A stretch of DNA of 64,000 bases, from NCBI RefSeq assembly GCF_008014675.1, contig NZ_VOXD01000010.1, forward strand, positions 62,001 through 126,000. The letters run 5' to 3'. The stretch is from Neolewinella aurantiaca. Lineage in GTDB: Bacteria > Bacteroidota > Bacteroidia > Chitinophagales > Saprospiraceae. The notes under the pieces are model-generated. The model was not told where the DNA came from. It was given only the letters and a program-made list of their open reading frames with translations, and did not search any database. Within the stretch, counting starts at the first letter, position 1, and every line of letters starts with the position of its first letter. The position numbers and the translations under genes are program-made. Below, one piece after another: positions 24,004 through 32,552 of the stretch.

Positions 24004-25488
24004 TTACTTCTGCTGGCGAATATCACCACCTAAAGCTTTGAAAAGCATTCCGGCCGGGATGGTCTGGTTCACCTCCATTCCGTTCAGGATGGCGAGTTCT
24101 TCCACCCGTCCCTGCGGAACACCAGCGCTGATGAGTGCCTGCCCCAGAGACTGGCTGCGGGAGTTGGTAACGATCTTAATCGTCTCCGCCTTTTTGTTGA
24201 GCTTACTCTGATCGGTAAGGCGTGCGAAAGACGTCAGAGTGTAGTCAATGTCGTTTTGGTAACGGGTGAAGTCTGCTGGCAGTGAAAGGCCTGCGAGCAT
24301 GTAAACATTTCCTCCGTAGCTGATGAAGCTTGCTTTTACCCGGGTAGACTGTGCAGTTTGGCCCTGCTCGGTAGCCTGCTGGGTGATGTCACCGTAGATC
24401 GTAGTGGCGGGGTTACCATTGATCGCGTTCTGGTTGGAAGTAGCAACAACGATCCCCGTTTCTTCAACGAAAGACTGTGCGGCAGCGTTCTGATCGGTGC
24501 CTGCGGCCAGTTTCATGATCATTACCGACTTTTGGTCGGAGCTCACCATCTGTACCTGGCTGGGAGAGTTGATGAGTTGCCACTGGCCGGGAACTTTAAA
24601 CTGAAAGGCCAGTCCGGGGTGGTAGAAAGAGCCACCTTCCACAAAACCCTGTGCTGGGTCTTCGCCGTAAATCATTCCGTCGATGAGACGGAGGTAGCCG
24701 TCGCGGTCAACCTCGAACTTTTGTCCGGGCGCGGCAGCCTGAGCTTCTGCGGCAAGCTCACCTACGCGGACCTTGCGGTTGGCCGGGTCGGGGTGAGTAC
24801 TCTGGAATTCAGGAACGCGGTTCTCCGAACCTCCGGTGAGGCGGTCGAGAGTACCGAAGAAACCGGCCATTTCCTTAGCGTCGTAGCCAATCTGGGTGCT
24901 GTATTTAACGCCCAGCTCATCCGACTGGCTCTCGGCATCGCGGCCATACTTCAGAAAGAGCAGCTGCATACTCTGCATCAGTGACTCTCCCTGGCTGGCC
25001 AATTCGGGGCTCAGGATCATGCCACCGATAAGGCCGATCTGACCTACGGTTTGGCGGGCTTGCTGTGTTACGGTATGGCGCGCGGTTACGTGGCCGATTT
25101 CGTGGCCGAGTACACCGGCAAACTGCGCTTCGTTGTTGAAGTGCGCCATGATACCACGGGTAAAGTAGACAAAGCCGCCGGGAACGGCAAAGGCGTTCAC
25201 AACGTCGGAGTCGATAAGCGTGAATTTCCACGGCAGGTTAGGCCGCTCAGAAATAGCCGCCATCGCATTGCCCTTTTCCGTCAGGAACTGAGCCAGTTTA
25301 GGGTTCTCGTACTTTCCCATTTCTGCAACTACCTGCGGATCGTAAGATTGGCCGAGGGCAATTTCCTTTTCTTCAGACATAAAAGCAAGCTGTCGCTTAC
25401 CCGTTACCGGGTTCACCTGGCATCCCTGAATCAGGAAAAGAGACATAAAAAGAATAAGCGCCGAGAAGCGGCCATTGAGGTATTTCAT
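24004..25488 (-). CDS. M48 family metalloprotease, lipoprotein
   Basis: 494 aa from the ATG at 25488. The lipoprotein signal ends LIQGC. The zinc motif HEIGH is in FAGVLGHEIGHVTARHTV near residue 130, with the third ligand Glu in ESQSDELGVKY near residue 190. Residues ~280-420 are a second domain (FYHPGLAFQFKVPGQWQLINS) and the last ~60 form a small LysM-like or helical tail (NSRSQSLGQALISAGVPQGRVEELAILNGME). This is the architecture of BepA/LoiP-like envelope quality-control proteases of Bacteroidota, acting in the periplasm on outer-membrane proteins. A palindrome lies upstream at 25573. Confidence 0.9.
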   Translation of the reverse strand: MKYLNGRFSALILFMSLFLIQGCQVNPVTGKRQLAFMSEEKEIALGQSYDPQVVAEMGKYENPKLAQFLTEKGNAMAAISERPNLPWKFTLIDSDVVNAFAVPGGFVYFTRGIMAHFNNEAQFAGVLGHEIGHVTARHTVTQQARQTVGQIGLIGGMILSPELASQGESLMQSMQLLFLKYGRDAESQSDELGVKYSTQIGYDAKEMAGFFGTLDRLTGGSENRVPEFQSTHPDPANRKVRVGELAAEAQAAAPGQKFEVDRDGYLRLIDGMIYGEDPAQGFVEGGSFYHPGLAFQFKVPGQWQLINSPSQVQMVSSDQKSVMIMKLAAGTDQNAAAQSFVEETGIVVATSNQNAINGNPATTIYGDITQQATEQGQTAQSTRVKASFISYGGNVYMLAGLSLPADFTRYQNDIDYTLTSFARLTDQSKLNKKAETIKIVTNSRSQSLGQALISAGVPQGRVEELAILNGMEVNQTIPAGMLFKALGGDIRQQK

Positions 25489-25572
25489 ACTTGTTGGTTT
25501 TTGATTCGTGTCAATAGAAAGCAGGAAACCATCCATTTGTTGGTTGGTTCCCGGAAGCTTTAAACGATCTTA

Positions 25573-25597
25573 TGACCAAATAACAGCTATCTGGTCA
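25573..25597. promoter_or_regulatory. possible operator palindrome upstream of the M48 gene
   Basis: TGACCAAATA is matched in inverse by TATCTGGTCA (9 of 10) with a 5-base centre, 85 bases upstream of the M48 start. It may be a regulator site or a weak hairpin. Confidence 0.3.
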
Positions 25598-25713
25598 CTT
25601 TTCTTAACGAGTTGGTAAAAGAGGAGTAATCAGACTACAGATTTCATTGCCGGCCTAACGAGCAGATTCAACTGTAGCTCTTCCGTTACCATACCACCTC
25701 TGTTTTCTGTATC

Positions 25714-26925
25714 TCACCTGCTTCGTTCATGCGCCAAAACCGCCCGGCCTAACTCTCCGAAAAACGGCAGACCTATGGTTTCGTACTCGTACATTCCATC
25801 ATTGAAGACTTTATTTTCGTTGACGTGTATGGTTCCTGCCAGTATAAACTCCCGGCCCGATGCGGTATCAGTGATATACGCCACATCGATCAGAAAGCCG
25901 TAGGCCCATCCTACCTTATTATAAATGCGGAGCCCATCGGGGATTCTGGTTGTTTCAGGCTCGTCGCCGTAAATCCAGAACTTCACGTAGTTGTCGGGCT
26001 TATCGTAACGGGGTGAATTACTTTCCCGTGGGCGTTGGCCCATAGCACTGAGCAGAAGTTTATGGTCGTGTTCTTTCAGGTTGAAGCGTTGCCCTGCAGG
26101 CACGGTTTCCGGCAAAACTACCCGCACAAGAATATCATGCAGATTACGGATGGAGAGGTAGTTTTTGTGGCTAAAATCGAATGGGGAGTTGATCATTTCA
26201 CCGTTACCGGCGAGGTACCCCGCACCGCGCTGCTGTTTCTTCACGTTGGTCAACGGATCGTAATAACCGTCGTGTCGTTCTCCGATCTGGTAGGGCGTTT
26301 CCATACCGTTGACGAAGCGGACCGGGTTCAGCCATGCGTGGGTTTCGGCATCAAAGCCCCCGACACCTACGCGGTGCTGAATTCTTCCGCCCCGAATTCC
26401 GGCACGCTGCAATGCGTGGTTCATATAAGTAGGCCCCAGCAATTCAAAAATTCGGTTGTAAGCGTCATTATCGGAGACCAGGAATATTTTACGAATATAG
26501 TGTTCGAGGGAAGGGTAACCGGATGCGCTGGTAGTATCTGATGTCGCTGGTGTTTGGGGCGCGGCCGCAGGTGCCGTGCCCGCTCCATGGAAAAGCAGGG
26601 TTTGAGGATTCAGGCCTCTGATGCCACGCTCATTAATCCATTGTAAGGCAAGGATGGCTGCAGGCATCTTAACCGTACTGGCCGGATAAAAATATTGTGT
26701 TGAATCCGAGCCCCACCAGTGAGTCTTCAGTACTGGCCTGCCATCTTCCTTACGGTCGATCTCAGTGTAGAGCACCTGAATTTCGTACTTATCAGGGTTA
26801 TTCGCCCAGAGCCCAAAAGTGTCTTTTCCCCGTGCTATGATTTCAGCAAGAGGGTTCTCAGTCGGTTGAGCTAACGCAAAAGACAGAAAACCGGCCCAGG
26901 TAATTACAGTTAACAAAATTTTCAT
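25714..26925 (-). CDS. class A beta-lactamase-like serine hydrolase, exported
   Basis: 403 aa with a signal peptide ending FALAQ. Penicillin-binding-fold motifs: SxxK in YPASTVKMPAAIL near residue 82, SDN in FLVSDNDAYNRIF near residue 150, and YNKVGWAYGF near residue 345 in the place of KTG. This fits the Beta-lactamase2 family; such stand-alone proteins may be beta-lactamases, DD-peptidases or esterases, and the altered KTG makes antibiotic hydrolysis uncertain. A loop between the first two motifs is Ala/Pro/Thr-rich (TAPAAAPQTPATSDTTSA) and its codons contain a dispersed DNA word. Divergent from recG. Confidence 0.82.
   Translation of the reverse strand: MKILLTVITWAGFLSFALAQPTENPLAEIIARGKDTFGLWANNPDKYEIQVLYTEIDRKEDGRPVLKTHWWGSDSTQYFYPASTVKMPAAILALQWINERGIRGLNPQTLLFHGAGTAPAAAPQTPATSDTTSASGYPSLEHYIRKIFLVSDNDAYNRIFELLGPTYMNHALQRAGIRGGRIQHRVGVGGFDAETHAWLNPVRFVNGMETPYQIGERHDGYYDPLTNVKKQQRGAGYLAGNGEMINSPFDFSHKNYLSIRNLHDILVRVVLPETVPAGQRFNLKEHDHKLLLSAMGQRPRESNSPRYDKPDNYVKFWIYGDEPETTRIPDGLRIYNKVGWAYGFLIDVAYITDTASGREFILAGTIHVNENKVFNDGMYEYETIGLPFFGELGRAVLAHERSR
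26557..26578 (+). repeat. dispersed DNA word, copy 12
   Basis: Core exact with GGC in the triplet; the end is CGTG. On the coding strand of the hydrolase it reads APAAAP in a low-complexity loop. Confidence 0.75.
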
Positions 26926-27063
26926 GGCTCTAAGATAGCGAACCCTGGGCCTGAAGCACTCACTTACAACCGCTCACGTATATAGTCTGCGCAGCACTGT
27001 TGCAGACAACCATTACAAACCAATTTCGTACATTTACCCAAATTTGTTTGAAACAGCAACAAG

Positions 27064-29190
27064 GTGCCAGAAAACAGCAACAAACCCGCCATTCTCGATC
27101 GCTCGGTAGCCCACCTCAAGGGCATCGGCCCGGCCAAGGCCAACCTCTTGGGCGAGGAGTTGCACATTCATACCCTCAACGACCTTCTGCACGCCTATCC
27201 TTTCCGGTACGTTGATCGAACTAAGTTCCACCGCATCATTGACATCATCCCGAATGAGGGCTCGGTGCAGGTAAAAGGAGTCCTGAAAATCCTGAGCGTG
27301 AAGGGGGAAGGCCGGGCAAAACGCCTGGTAGGCCGCCTGAGAGACGAGTCAGGCGCAGCACTTGAACTCGTCTGGTTTCGTGGCATCAATGTATTGCAGA
27401 ACATGTTTGTGGTTGGTGAAGAATACATCTGCTACGGCCCGGTGCTCGAATTTAACGGTAAGCTGAGCATCACCCATCCGGAAATGGAACTCGCAAAGCG
27501 GGCTCCTGCGGATTCTTCCGTTTTTGAGCCGGTTTACTCCAGCACCGAGAAACTCAACCGTCGGGGTCTCGATCATCGCGGCCGCCGCAAGCTGATCCGC
27601 GCCCTGTTTGATGAGCTTAAAGCAGAGGACCTTCCGGAAATCATCCCCAACTACCTGATGAAGGAACTCCGCCTAATGCCCCGCGCAAAGGCGCTCTACA
27701 CTATTCATCTTCCACCCAATCAGGCACAGTTGGACGGTGCCCGGCGGCGGATGAAATTCGAAGAGTTATTTCTCCTGCAAATGCGCCTGCTCCAGCTTAA
27801 AGTGAAACGCGAAGGGCAGGTGGCCGGTTATAAGTTCGAAAGCATCGGCACCATCTTCAATAAATTCTTCAGCACCAAGCTCCCCTTCGAGCTCACCGGA
27901 GCGCAGAAGCGGGTGCTGAAAGAAATCCGGGCCGATCTCGGCCGGGGTGTGCAGATGAACCGCCTGCTGCAGGGCGACGTTGGTTCGGGCAAAACGATGG
28001 TCGGGCTGATGTCGATGCTCATGGCGCTCGACAACGGATTTCAGGCCTGCATGATGGCACCAACGGAAATCCTGGCCTATCAGCATTACGAAGGCATCTC
28101 CGAATACGTCGAAGGACTTGATATTAACGTTGCTTTTCTCTCCGGCAGCATCAAGGGGAAAGCCCGCAAAAAAATCCTGGAAGAACTCATTAACGGCGAG
28201 ATAGACATTCTGCTCGGCACCCACGCCCTGATCGAGCCCTGGGTGGAATTCAAGAATCTTGGCCTGGCTATTATCGATGAGCAGCACCGCTTCGGTGTAA
28301 AGCAACGGGCAAAGTTGTGGGTGAAGAACAAACCCTACCCTCCCCACGTGCTCCTGATGACCGCCACCCCGATTCCCCGGACGCTGGCCATGACCGCTTA
28401 CGGAGACCTCGACGTTTCTGTCATCGACGAGCTTCCGCCTGGCCGGACGCCCATCCAGACCGTCCACTTTACCGAGCACCGCCGGCAGCGGGTATTCGGC
28501 CGTATCCGGGAGGAGATCGCTAAAGGACGGCAGGCCTACATTGTTTATCCGCTCATCGAAGAAAACGAAAAGCTGGACCTCCTCGCGCTTGAAGAGGCTT
28601 ACGACGAAATGCGGTTCAAGTTTCCTCCACCGGAATATCAGATCAGCATCGTGCACGGCAAGATGAAGCCCGACGTGAAAGACGCCGAGATGCAGCGCTT
28701 CAAGCGCGGCGAGACCAACATCATGATGGCGACCACCGTAATTGAGGTTGGTGTAAACGTCCCGAATGCAACCATTATGGTCATCGTTCATACCGAGCGT
28801 TTTGGTCTTAGTCAGTTGCACCAATTGCGTGGTCGGGTGGGCCGGGGAGCCGAAGAGTCTTACTGTATCCTGCTCTCCAGCGTAAAATTGAGCCGAGAAA
28901 GCAAGGAGCGCATCCGAACTATGGTGGAGACCACCGACGGTTTCAAAATTGCGGAGGCAGACCTTCGGCTGCGTGGCCCGGGCATGCTCGACGGCACCCA
29001 GCAATCCGGCGTACTGCAAATGCGCATCGCCGACCTGGCCAACGACGGGCGCATCCTCGCCGTCGCCCGTGACCGGGCGAAGGACATCCTGGAGCGCGAC
29101 CCGAAACTTGAAGGCCCGGAATTCGCCAACCTGAAAGCTCATATGGACAAGCACATGCTCGGGGTCAAAGGCTGGGGACGGATCAGTTAG
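27064..29190 (+). CDS. recG: ATP-dependent DNA helicase RecG
   Basis: 708 aa, full length. The wedge/OB domain is N-terminal (LKGIGPAKANLLGEELHIHTLNDLLHAYPFRYVDRTKF). Helicase motif I is LLQGDVGSGKTMVGLM near residue 305, Ia APTEILAYQHY, II IIDEQHRFGVKQR, III MTATPIPRTLAM, then IV-VI with VEVGVNVPNATIM and QLRGRVGRGAEESYC. It remodels stalled replication forks and Holliday junctions. The start is a GTG at 27064; the helix-hairpin motif follows within 17 residues, so no N-terminal part is missing. Confidence 0.96.
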   Translation: MPENSNKPAILDRSVAHLKGIGPAKANLLGEELHIHTLNDLLHAYPFRYVDRTKFHRIIDIIPNEGSVQVKGVLKILSVKGEGRAKRLVGRLRDESGAALELVWFRGINVLQNMFVVGEEYICYGPVLEFNGKLSITHPEMELAKRAPADSSVFEPVYSSTEKLNRRGLDHRGRRKLIRALFDELKAEDLPEIIPNYLMKELRLMPRAKALYTIHLPPNQAQLDGARRRMKFEELFLLQMRLLQLKVKREGQVAGYKFESIGTIFNKFFSTKLPFELTGAQKRVLKEIRADLGRGVQMNRLLQGDVGSGKTMVGLMSMLMALDNGFQACMMAPTEILAYQHYEGISEYVEGLDINVAFLSGSIKGKARKKILEELINGEIDILLGTHALIEPWVEFKNLGLAIIDEQHRFGVKQRAKLWVKNKPYPPHVLLMTATPIPRTLAMTAYGDLDVSVIDELPPGRTPIQTVHFTEHRRQRVFGRIREEIAKGRQAYIVYPLIEENEKLDLLALEEAYDEMRFKFPPPEYQISIVHGKMKPDVKDAEMQRFKRGETNIMMATTVIEVGVNVPNATIMVIVHTERFGLSQLHQLRGRVGRGAEESYCILLSSVKLSRESKERIRTMVETTDGFKIAEADLRLRGPGMLDGTQQSGVLQMRIADLANDGRILAVARDRAKDILERDPKLEGPEFANLKAHMDKHMLGVKGWGRIS

Positions 29191-29237
29191 GGTGGATGGC
29201 CTGCGCGTCGATGGGTTTTGGTGGTGGTGGCGTGTAT

Positions 29238-29310
29238 CACCAAACGCACAACGAAAACGGGGAGGGACAGCCCCCCACGCTACAAGAGGCGGACCTCCGG
29301 TCTTAAGCAA
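29238..29310. repeat. diverged third copy of the 8.4-8.8 kb repeat
   Basis: It shares CGAAAACG, then ACAAGAGGCGGACCTCCGG against ACAAGAGACGGACCTCCGG at 8691-8760, in the same order and spacing. It lies just after recG. It may have inserted into the left end of the larger element that begins at 29346, since GTGTATCAC stops directly before it and CACAATGG resumes after it. Confidence 0.55.
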
Positions 29311-29459
29311 CACCACCCAAGAAAGGTTGTTTGTGCAATTTGTTGCACAATGGTCCGCTACGGTTTATAGCTAAAGAGATGACTTTACTTCCGTGCGGCC
29401 AGTCTTTGCAGGAGCGTAACGGCGTCATATCTCGTCATACATCTTGTCTAGCATGTCTG

Positions 29460-29530
29460 TTACGCAACCTGAGGCCGCTCATCCCCGCTGTTCACCAGAG
29501 GTGAAGGCGACCGGACCATAGCTTTTCCTG
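29460..29530 (+). repeat. 71-bp direct repeat, left copy
   Basis: About 65 of 71 bases match 30214-30284. It starts TTACGCAACC, contains GCTGTTCACC and ends GGACCATAGCTTTTCCTG. Confidence 0.8.
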
Positions 29531-29602
29531 AATGCTCTAAGTTCCGTAATTGAAAGCAAAGCACAGAGCTCCGATACTCCGGCCTCGGCCTTGGCACCGG
29601 CA

Positions 29603-29765
29603 GTGGAATCCAGTTTTTGAAGCCGTTTAAAAATGGAAACTGTCTGAGCGTTCTCAAGGCCCAGGACGCAGCTACCCAGATTTCAACGAACCGATGGGTT
29701 TAGAAGCAACCTGACCAACGCTAACGCGAGTTTTTCCATTTTAGGCTTCAAGAACTGGATTCCAC
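29603..29765. repeat. long inverted repeat inside the 1.0-kb unit
   Basis: GTGGAATCCAGTTTTTGAAG (29603-29622) pairs with CTTCAAGAACTGGATTCCAC (29746-29765) with one mismatch, and the pairing continues through AAAATGGAAAC / AGTTTTTCCATTTT with small bulges. The arms enclose about 87 bases. Confidence 0.75.
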
Positions 29766-30213
29766 GATCAGCCGGTGGCACAGCCTTGATTTTTTGGTTC
29801 GTTTTTTATCAAGAAAAAATGAACGGGCAAAACGAAAAGAAACGAAGTCTTTTGGGAGGAAACAATCACTCCGCGTTCCCGCCCGTCTCACCTTGCCTGC
29901 CGGCGGCCTTCTTTGTCGGGGCAAAGAAGCAAACCCCTCAGGCTGTGTCTCCGGCTAATCACTAATCCGGTCACTGCTGGCCTAAAAAGCAAAAACTCGC
30001 CATCAAACTTGTCTTTCGAAGCTTTGGAACCGTCGGATTTAATAGCCTTTCGGAAATGCAGCCACTCCGTTTTGGCTCATACAGTTTGCTTTTTTTAACG
30101 GCCATCAGCAACCGAATCAGTGGCCGGAGCCAAGGCCGAAGTAACTTCGCAATGAAAATAGTCGAAAGTGTCGGCGGAGGAGTCTCACTCCGATTAAACC
30201 TCGTACGTGCCAA

Positions 30214-30284
30214 TTACGCGACCAGAGGCCGCTCACCCCCGCTGTTCACCGGAGATGAAGGCGGCCGGACCATAGCTTTTCCTG
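30214..30284 (+). repeat. 71-bp direct repeat, right copy
   Basis: Right partner of 29460-29530. In this copy GGCCGC and GCGGCC, 28 bases apart, can pair and close a hairpin; the left copy has one change that weakens it. Confidence 0.8.
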
Positions 30285-30450
30285 GGTACACACCTAAAAT
30301 GTAAGCAGTGATGAGGGGGGTAAAGATGTAGAGCGCCAGAGACACCTAAAATTGTAGCGGACCATTGTGATACACACAGTGCAGTGCCCCGACAACGGGC
30401 ATAAACCAAAATGATTACCTTACCGTTAACTTAGCCAAGATCAAACTAAT

Positions 30451-31275
30451 ATGAACCAGAAAAAATATATGACCCTCGGCATCGTGGGTTTCTTCCTCCT
30501 CATCGCCATCATCATGTTCAGCAACGCTACATTCCTGACAATAGAAGCGGGAGAACGAGGAGTCCTGTTTCGAACTTTTGGTGATGGTCTCGATAAAAGC
30601 AATATCTACCAGCCAGGGTTCCACATGGTTGCTCCCTGGAATACAATGTATGTGTATGACGTCCGCGAAGCCCAATTGGAAGAAGAGATGGAAGTACTTT
30701 CCAGCAACGGCCTGAACATTAAGGTAGACGTGACCGCCCGGATCCGGCCTAATTACGGCCAGATCGGAGACATCCATGAGACGTTCGGAAGAGAATATAT
30801 GGACCGTCTCGTTCGTCCGGAGGTACGCTCTGCTGTGCGGCAGGTGATTGGCAAGTTCACGCCGGAGGAACTCTACTCTACCAAGCGCGATGAGGTGCAA
30901 ACACTCATCACCGAGGAACTAACCAATGTTTTGGCCAAGAACTACATTGACCTGCGGGCCATCCTGATCCGCGACATCGAGCTGCCCGAAAAGGTTCGGA
31001 CCGCCATCGAAGAGAAACTGGAGGCAGAGCAGGGCTCACTCAAGTACGAATACATCCTCACCCGCGAAAAGCAGGAAGCAGAGCGGCGCCTCATCGAGGC
31101 GCAGGCCAAAGCTGATGCCAACCGAATCCTGTCCGCCAGTCTATCCGACAAGATTCTGCAGGATAAAGGCATCGAGGCTACCCTCGAGCTTTCCAAGTCG
31201 CCCAACAGCAAAGTAATCGTTGTGGGTGGCAGCGACAACGGAGGCCTGCCCCTCATCCTCGGCGGAGGCAACTAA
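30451..31275 (+). CDS. prohibitin/SPFH-domain membrane protein
   Basis: 274 aa. One N-terminal membrane helix (MTLGIVGFFLLIAIIMF) is followed by the SPFH/band-7 domain (TIEAGERGVLFRTFGDGLD, YQPGFHMVAPWNTMYVYDVR, SSNGLNIKVDVTARIRP) and a helical coiled coil (AIEEKLEAEQGSLKYEYILTREKQEAERRLIEAQAKADANR). This is the prohibitin layout: ring-forming scaffolds that organise membrane microdomains and often regulate FtsH-like proteases. It stands alone, with its own terminator. Confidence 0.9.
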   Translation: MNQKKYMTLGIVGFFLLIAIIMFSNATFLTIEAGERGVLFRTFGDGLDKSNIYQPGFHMVAPWNTMYVYDVREAQLEEEMEVLSSNGLNIKVDVTARIRPNYGQIGDIHETFGREYMDRLVRPEVRSAVRQVIGKFTPEELYSTKRDEVQTLITEELTNVLAKNYIDLRAILIRDIELPEKVRTAIEEKLEAEQGSLKYEYILTREKQEAERRLIEAQAKADANRILSASLSDKILQDKGIEATLELSKSPNSKVIVVGGSDNGGLPLILGGGN

Positions 31276-31336
31276 TCTGTTCTTCGGCATGTATGCTGAA
31301 TGAAACGTGGCCTCTAATAATTTCCTGAGGCGACTT

Positions 31337-31378
31337 AAGTAGAGTGTAAGGCTTAACCGCTTTGCACTCTACTTTTTT
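31337..31378 (+). terminator. terminator of the prohibitin gene
   Basis: AAGTAGAGTG (31337-31346) pairs perfectly with CACTCTACTT (31365-31374), followed by TTTTG. Confidence 0.75.
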
Positions 31379-31425
31379 GTTACCACAGCAATACCGGAGA
31401 AAGCGGGACACATTGAATTCTTTCA

Positions 31426-31480
31426 GTAGGTCCGGCTTCAGCCGGAGGCTAAATTGGCCTCCCGCTGAAGCCGGGCCTAC
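31426..31480. repeat. 24-bp-stem hairpin upstream of the PmoA-like gene
   Basis: Arms 31426-31449 and 31457-31480 match 22 of 24 (CCGGCTTCAGC against GCTGAAGCCGG in the middle) around TAAATTG. There is no T-tract. This looks like a REP-type palindrome; GGCTGAAGCC also appears near 60465. Confidence 0.6.
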
Positions 31481-31561
31481 CCTATTTGACATTTGATGTC
31501 TCTACTTTGCCACGAGTTAAAGCCCCGTCGCAAAACTCATCCGGAGACCGTACATTACAGC

Positions 31562-32509
31562 ATGATCCACCGCTATATCTTTCTTTGCTCCTTCATCCTT
31601 TTCCTTGCATCCTGCGGCCCCGCCCAAGAGAATAAAGGGGAAGAGAGTACAGGTACTTTGCACCTTGAACAAACGACAGATTACCTCCGCATCATGAACG
31701 GCGACCAACCCGTGCTGAACTACTGGCTGACGCCGCAGTTGCCCGACGGGCTGCCCGAACATTACACCCGCAGCGGGTTCATTCACCCGATTCACAGCCC
31801 ATCCGGTCAGGTTGTTAGCGACGGCTTCCCCGCAGGCTACGCCCACCAGAATGGTTTTTTCAGTGCCTGGACGAACACGACCTTCCGGGACAGCTTCGTC
31901 GATTTCTGGAACACGCATAAAGAGTTAGCGACATTGAGGAACCAGGAAATTGTTGAAACCGTCAAGGAGGACGGCATCATTGGCTTCAAGGCAAGGATCG
32001 ACCACCTGAGCAACGCCCACGGGCTCATACTCGCCGAAGAACTTACCGTTCGTGTTCACGACCGGGACGACGTTTTCGTCTGGGATGTCCGCAGTGAGCA
32101 GACCAACATTACGGAAGACACCCTCATCCTGAACAAGCACCTTTACGGCGGCCTTGGCGTCCGGGGCAGCAAATACTGGAACGCGAAGGACACCACCAAC
32201 TTTATGGGCCTCGCCGATTTCCTGACCAGCGACGGCCTCACCCGCGACTCCGCCAACCATACCCACCCGGAGTGGACCGCTATTTACGGCGACCTGCCCG
32301 GCGGCAAAGCAGGAATGGCAGTGATTCCCCATCCCGAAAATTTCCGCTGGCCGGTGGGTGTACGGGTACACCCGGACCTACCCTACTTTTCGGTATCGCC
32401 AATCACGGAAAAAGCAGCTTTCATCGCGCCGGGACAGACTTACCTCGCCCGCTACCGCGTCGTGGTTTTTGACGGCGAGGTGCCGGTTGATTTGTTGAGT
32501 AGCTTTTGA
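31562..32509 (+). CDS. PmoA family (DUF6807) lipoprotein
   Basis: 315 aa from the ATG at 31562, which starts a lipoprotein signal ending LASC. Residues ~40-310 match the PmoA-like family: YWLTPQLPDGLPEHYTRSGFIHPIHSPSG, a FPAGYAHQNGFFSAW stretch, YGGLGVRGSKYW, and GMAVIPHPENFRWPVGVRVHPDLPYFSVSP. The name is historical; the family is common in glycan-degrading bacteria and has no established activity. The signal-peptide codons carry a variant dispersed DNA word. Convergent with hemB. Confidence 0.8.
   Translation: MIHRYIFLCSFILFLASCGPAQENKGEESTGTLHLEQTTDYLRIMNGDQPVLNYWLTPQLPDGLPEHYTRSGFIHPIHSPSGQVVSDGFPAGYAHQNGFFSAWTNTTFRDSFVDFWNTHKELATLRNQEIVETVKEDGIIGFKARIDHLSNAHGLILAEELTVRVHDRDDVFVWDVRSEQTNITEDTLILNKHLYGGLGVRGSKYWNAKDTTNFMGLADFLTSDGLTRDSANHTHPEWTAIYGDLPGGKAGMAVIPHPENFRWPVGVRVHPDLPYFSVSPITEKAAFIAPGQTYLARYRVVVFDGEVPVDLLSSF
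31603..31625 (-). repeat. dispersed DNA word, copy 13 (one extra base)
   Basis: Has the same inserted T as copy 3 (TTGCATCCTGCG) and one C for G in the right block. It reads SCGPAQ at the end of the lipoprotein signal. Confidence 0.5.
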
Positions 32510-32552
32510 ACTGCGGGCTATTCGGAGATAGCCTGAAGGCTGTTGAACACAA

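Larger units (their letters stand above)
29346..30369. mobile_element. 1.0-kb non-coding unit bounded by 16-bp inverted repeats
   Basis: CACAATGGTCCGCTAC (29346-29361) is repeated in perfect inverse at 30354-30369. Inside are a 71-bp direct repeat (29460-29530 and 30214-30284), a ~37-bp inverted pair (29603-29641 and 29729-29765) and a further inverse match of TCGGCCTTGGC (29586) near 30125-30140. Bases 29770-29940 are purine-rich runs such as AACGAAAAGAAACGAAG and a CTTCTTTG/CAAAGAAG hairpin. All open frames are short and have no recognisable product. It could be a decayed transposable element or a structured RNA locus. Confidence 0.5.

Noticed and set aside
24726-24745. GGGCGCGGCAGCCTGAG in the M48 gene as a word copy
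   Set aside because: Only the left six bases fit; the CGC and GGTGC blocks are missing.
29186-29240. Terminator of recG
   Set aside because: No stable hairpin with a T-tract could be drawn after the stop.
29913-30213. Two short overlapping frames on opposite strands in the 1.0-kb unit
   Set aside because: No start context, no domain, and both lie across inverted repeats.
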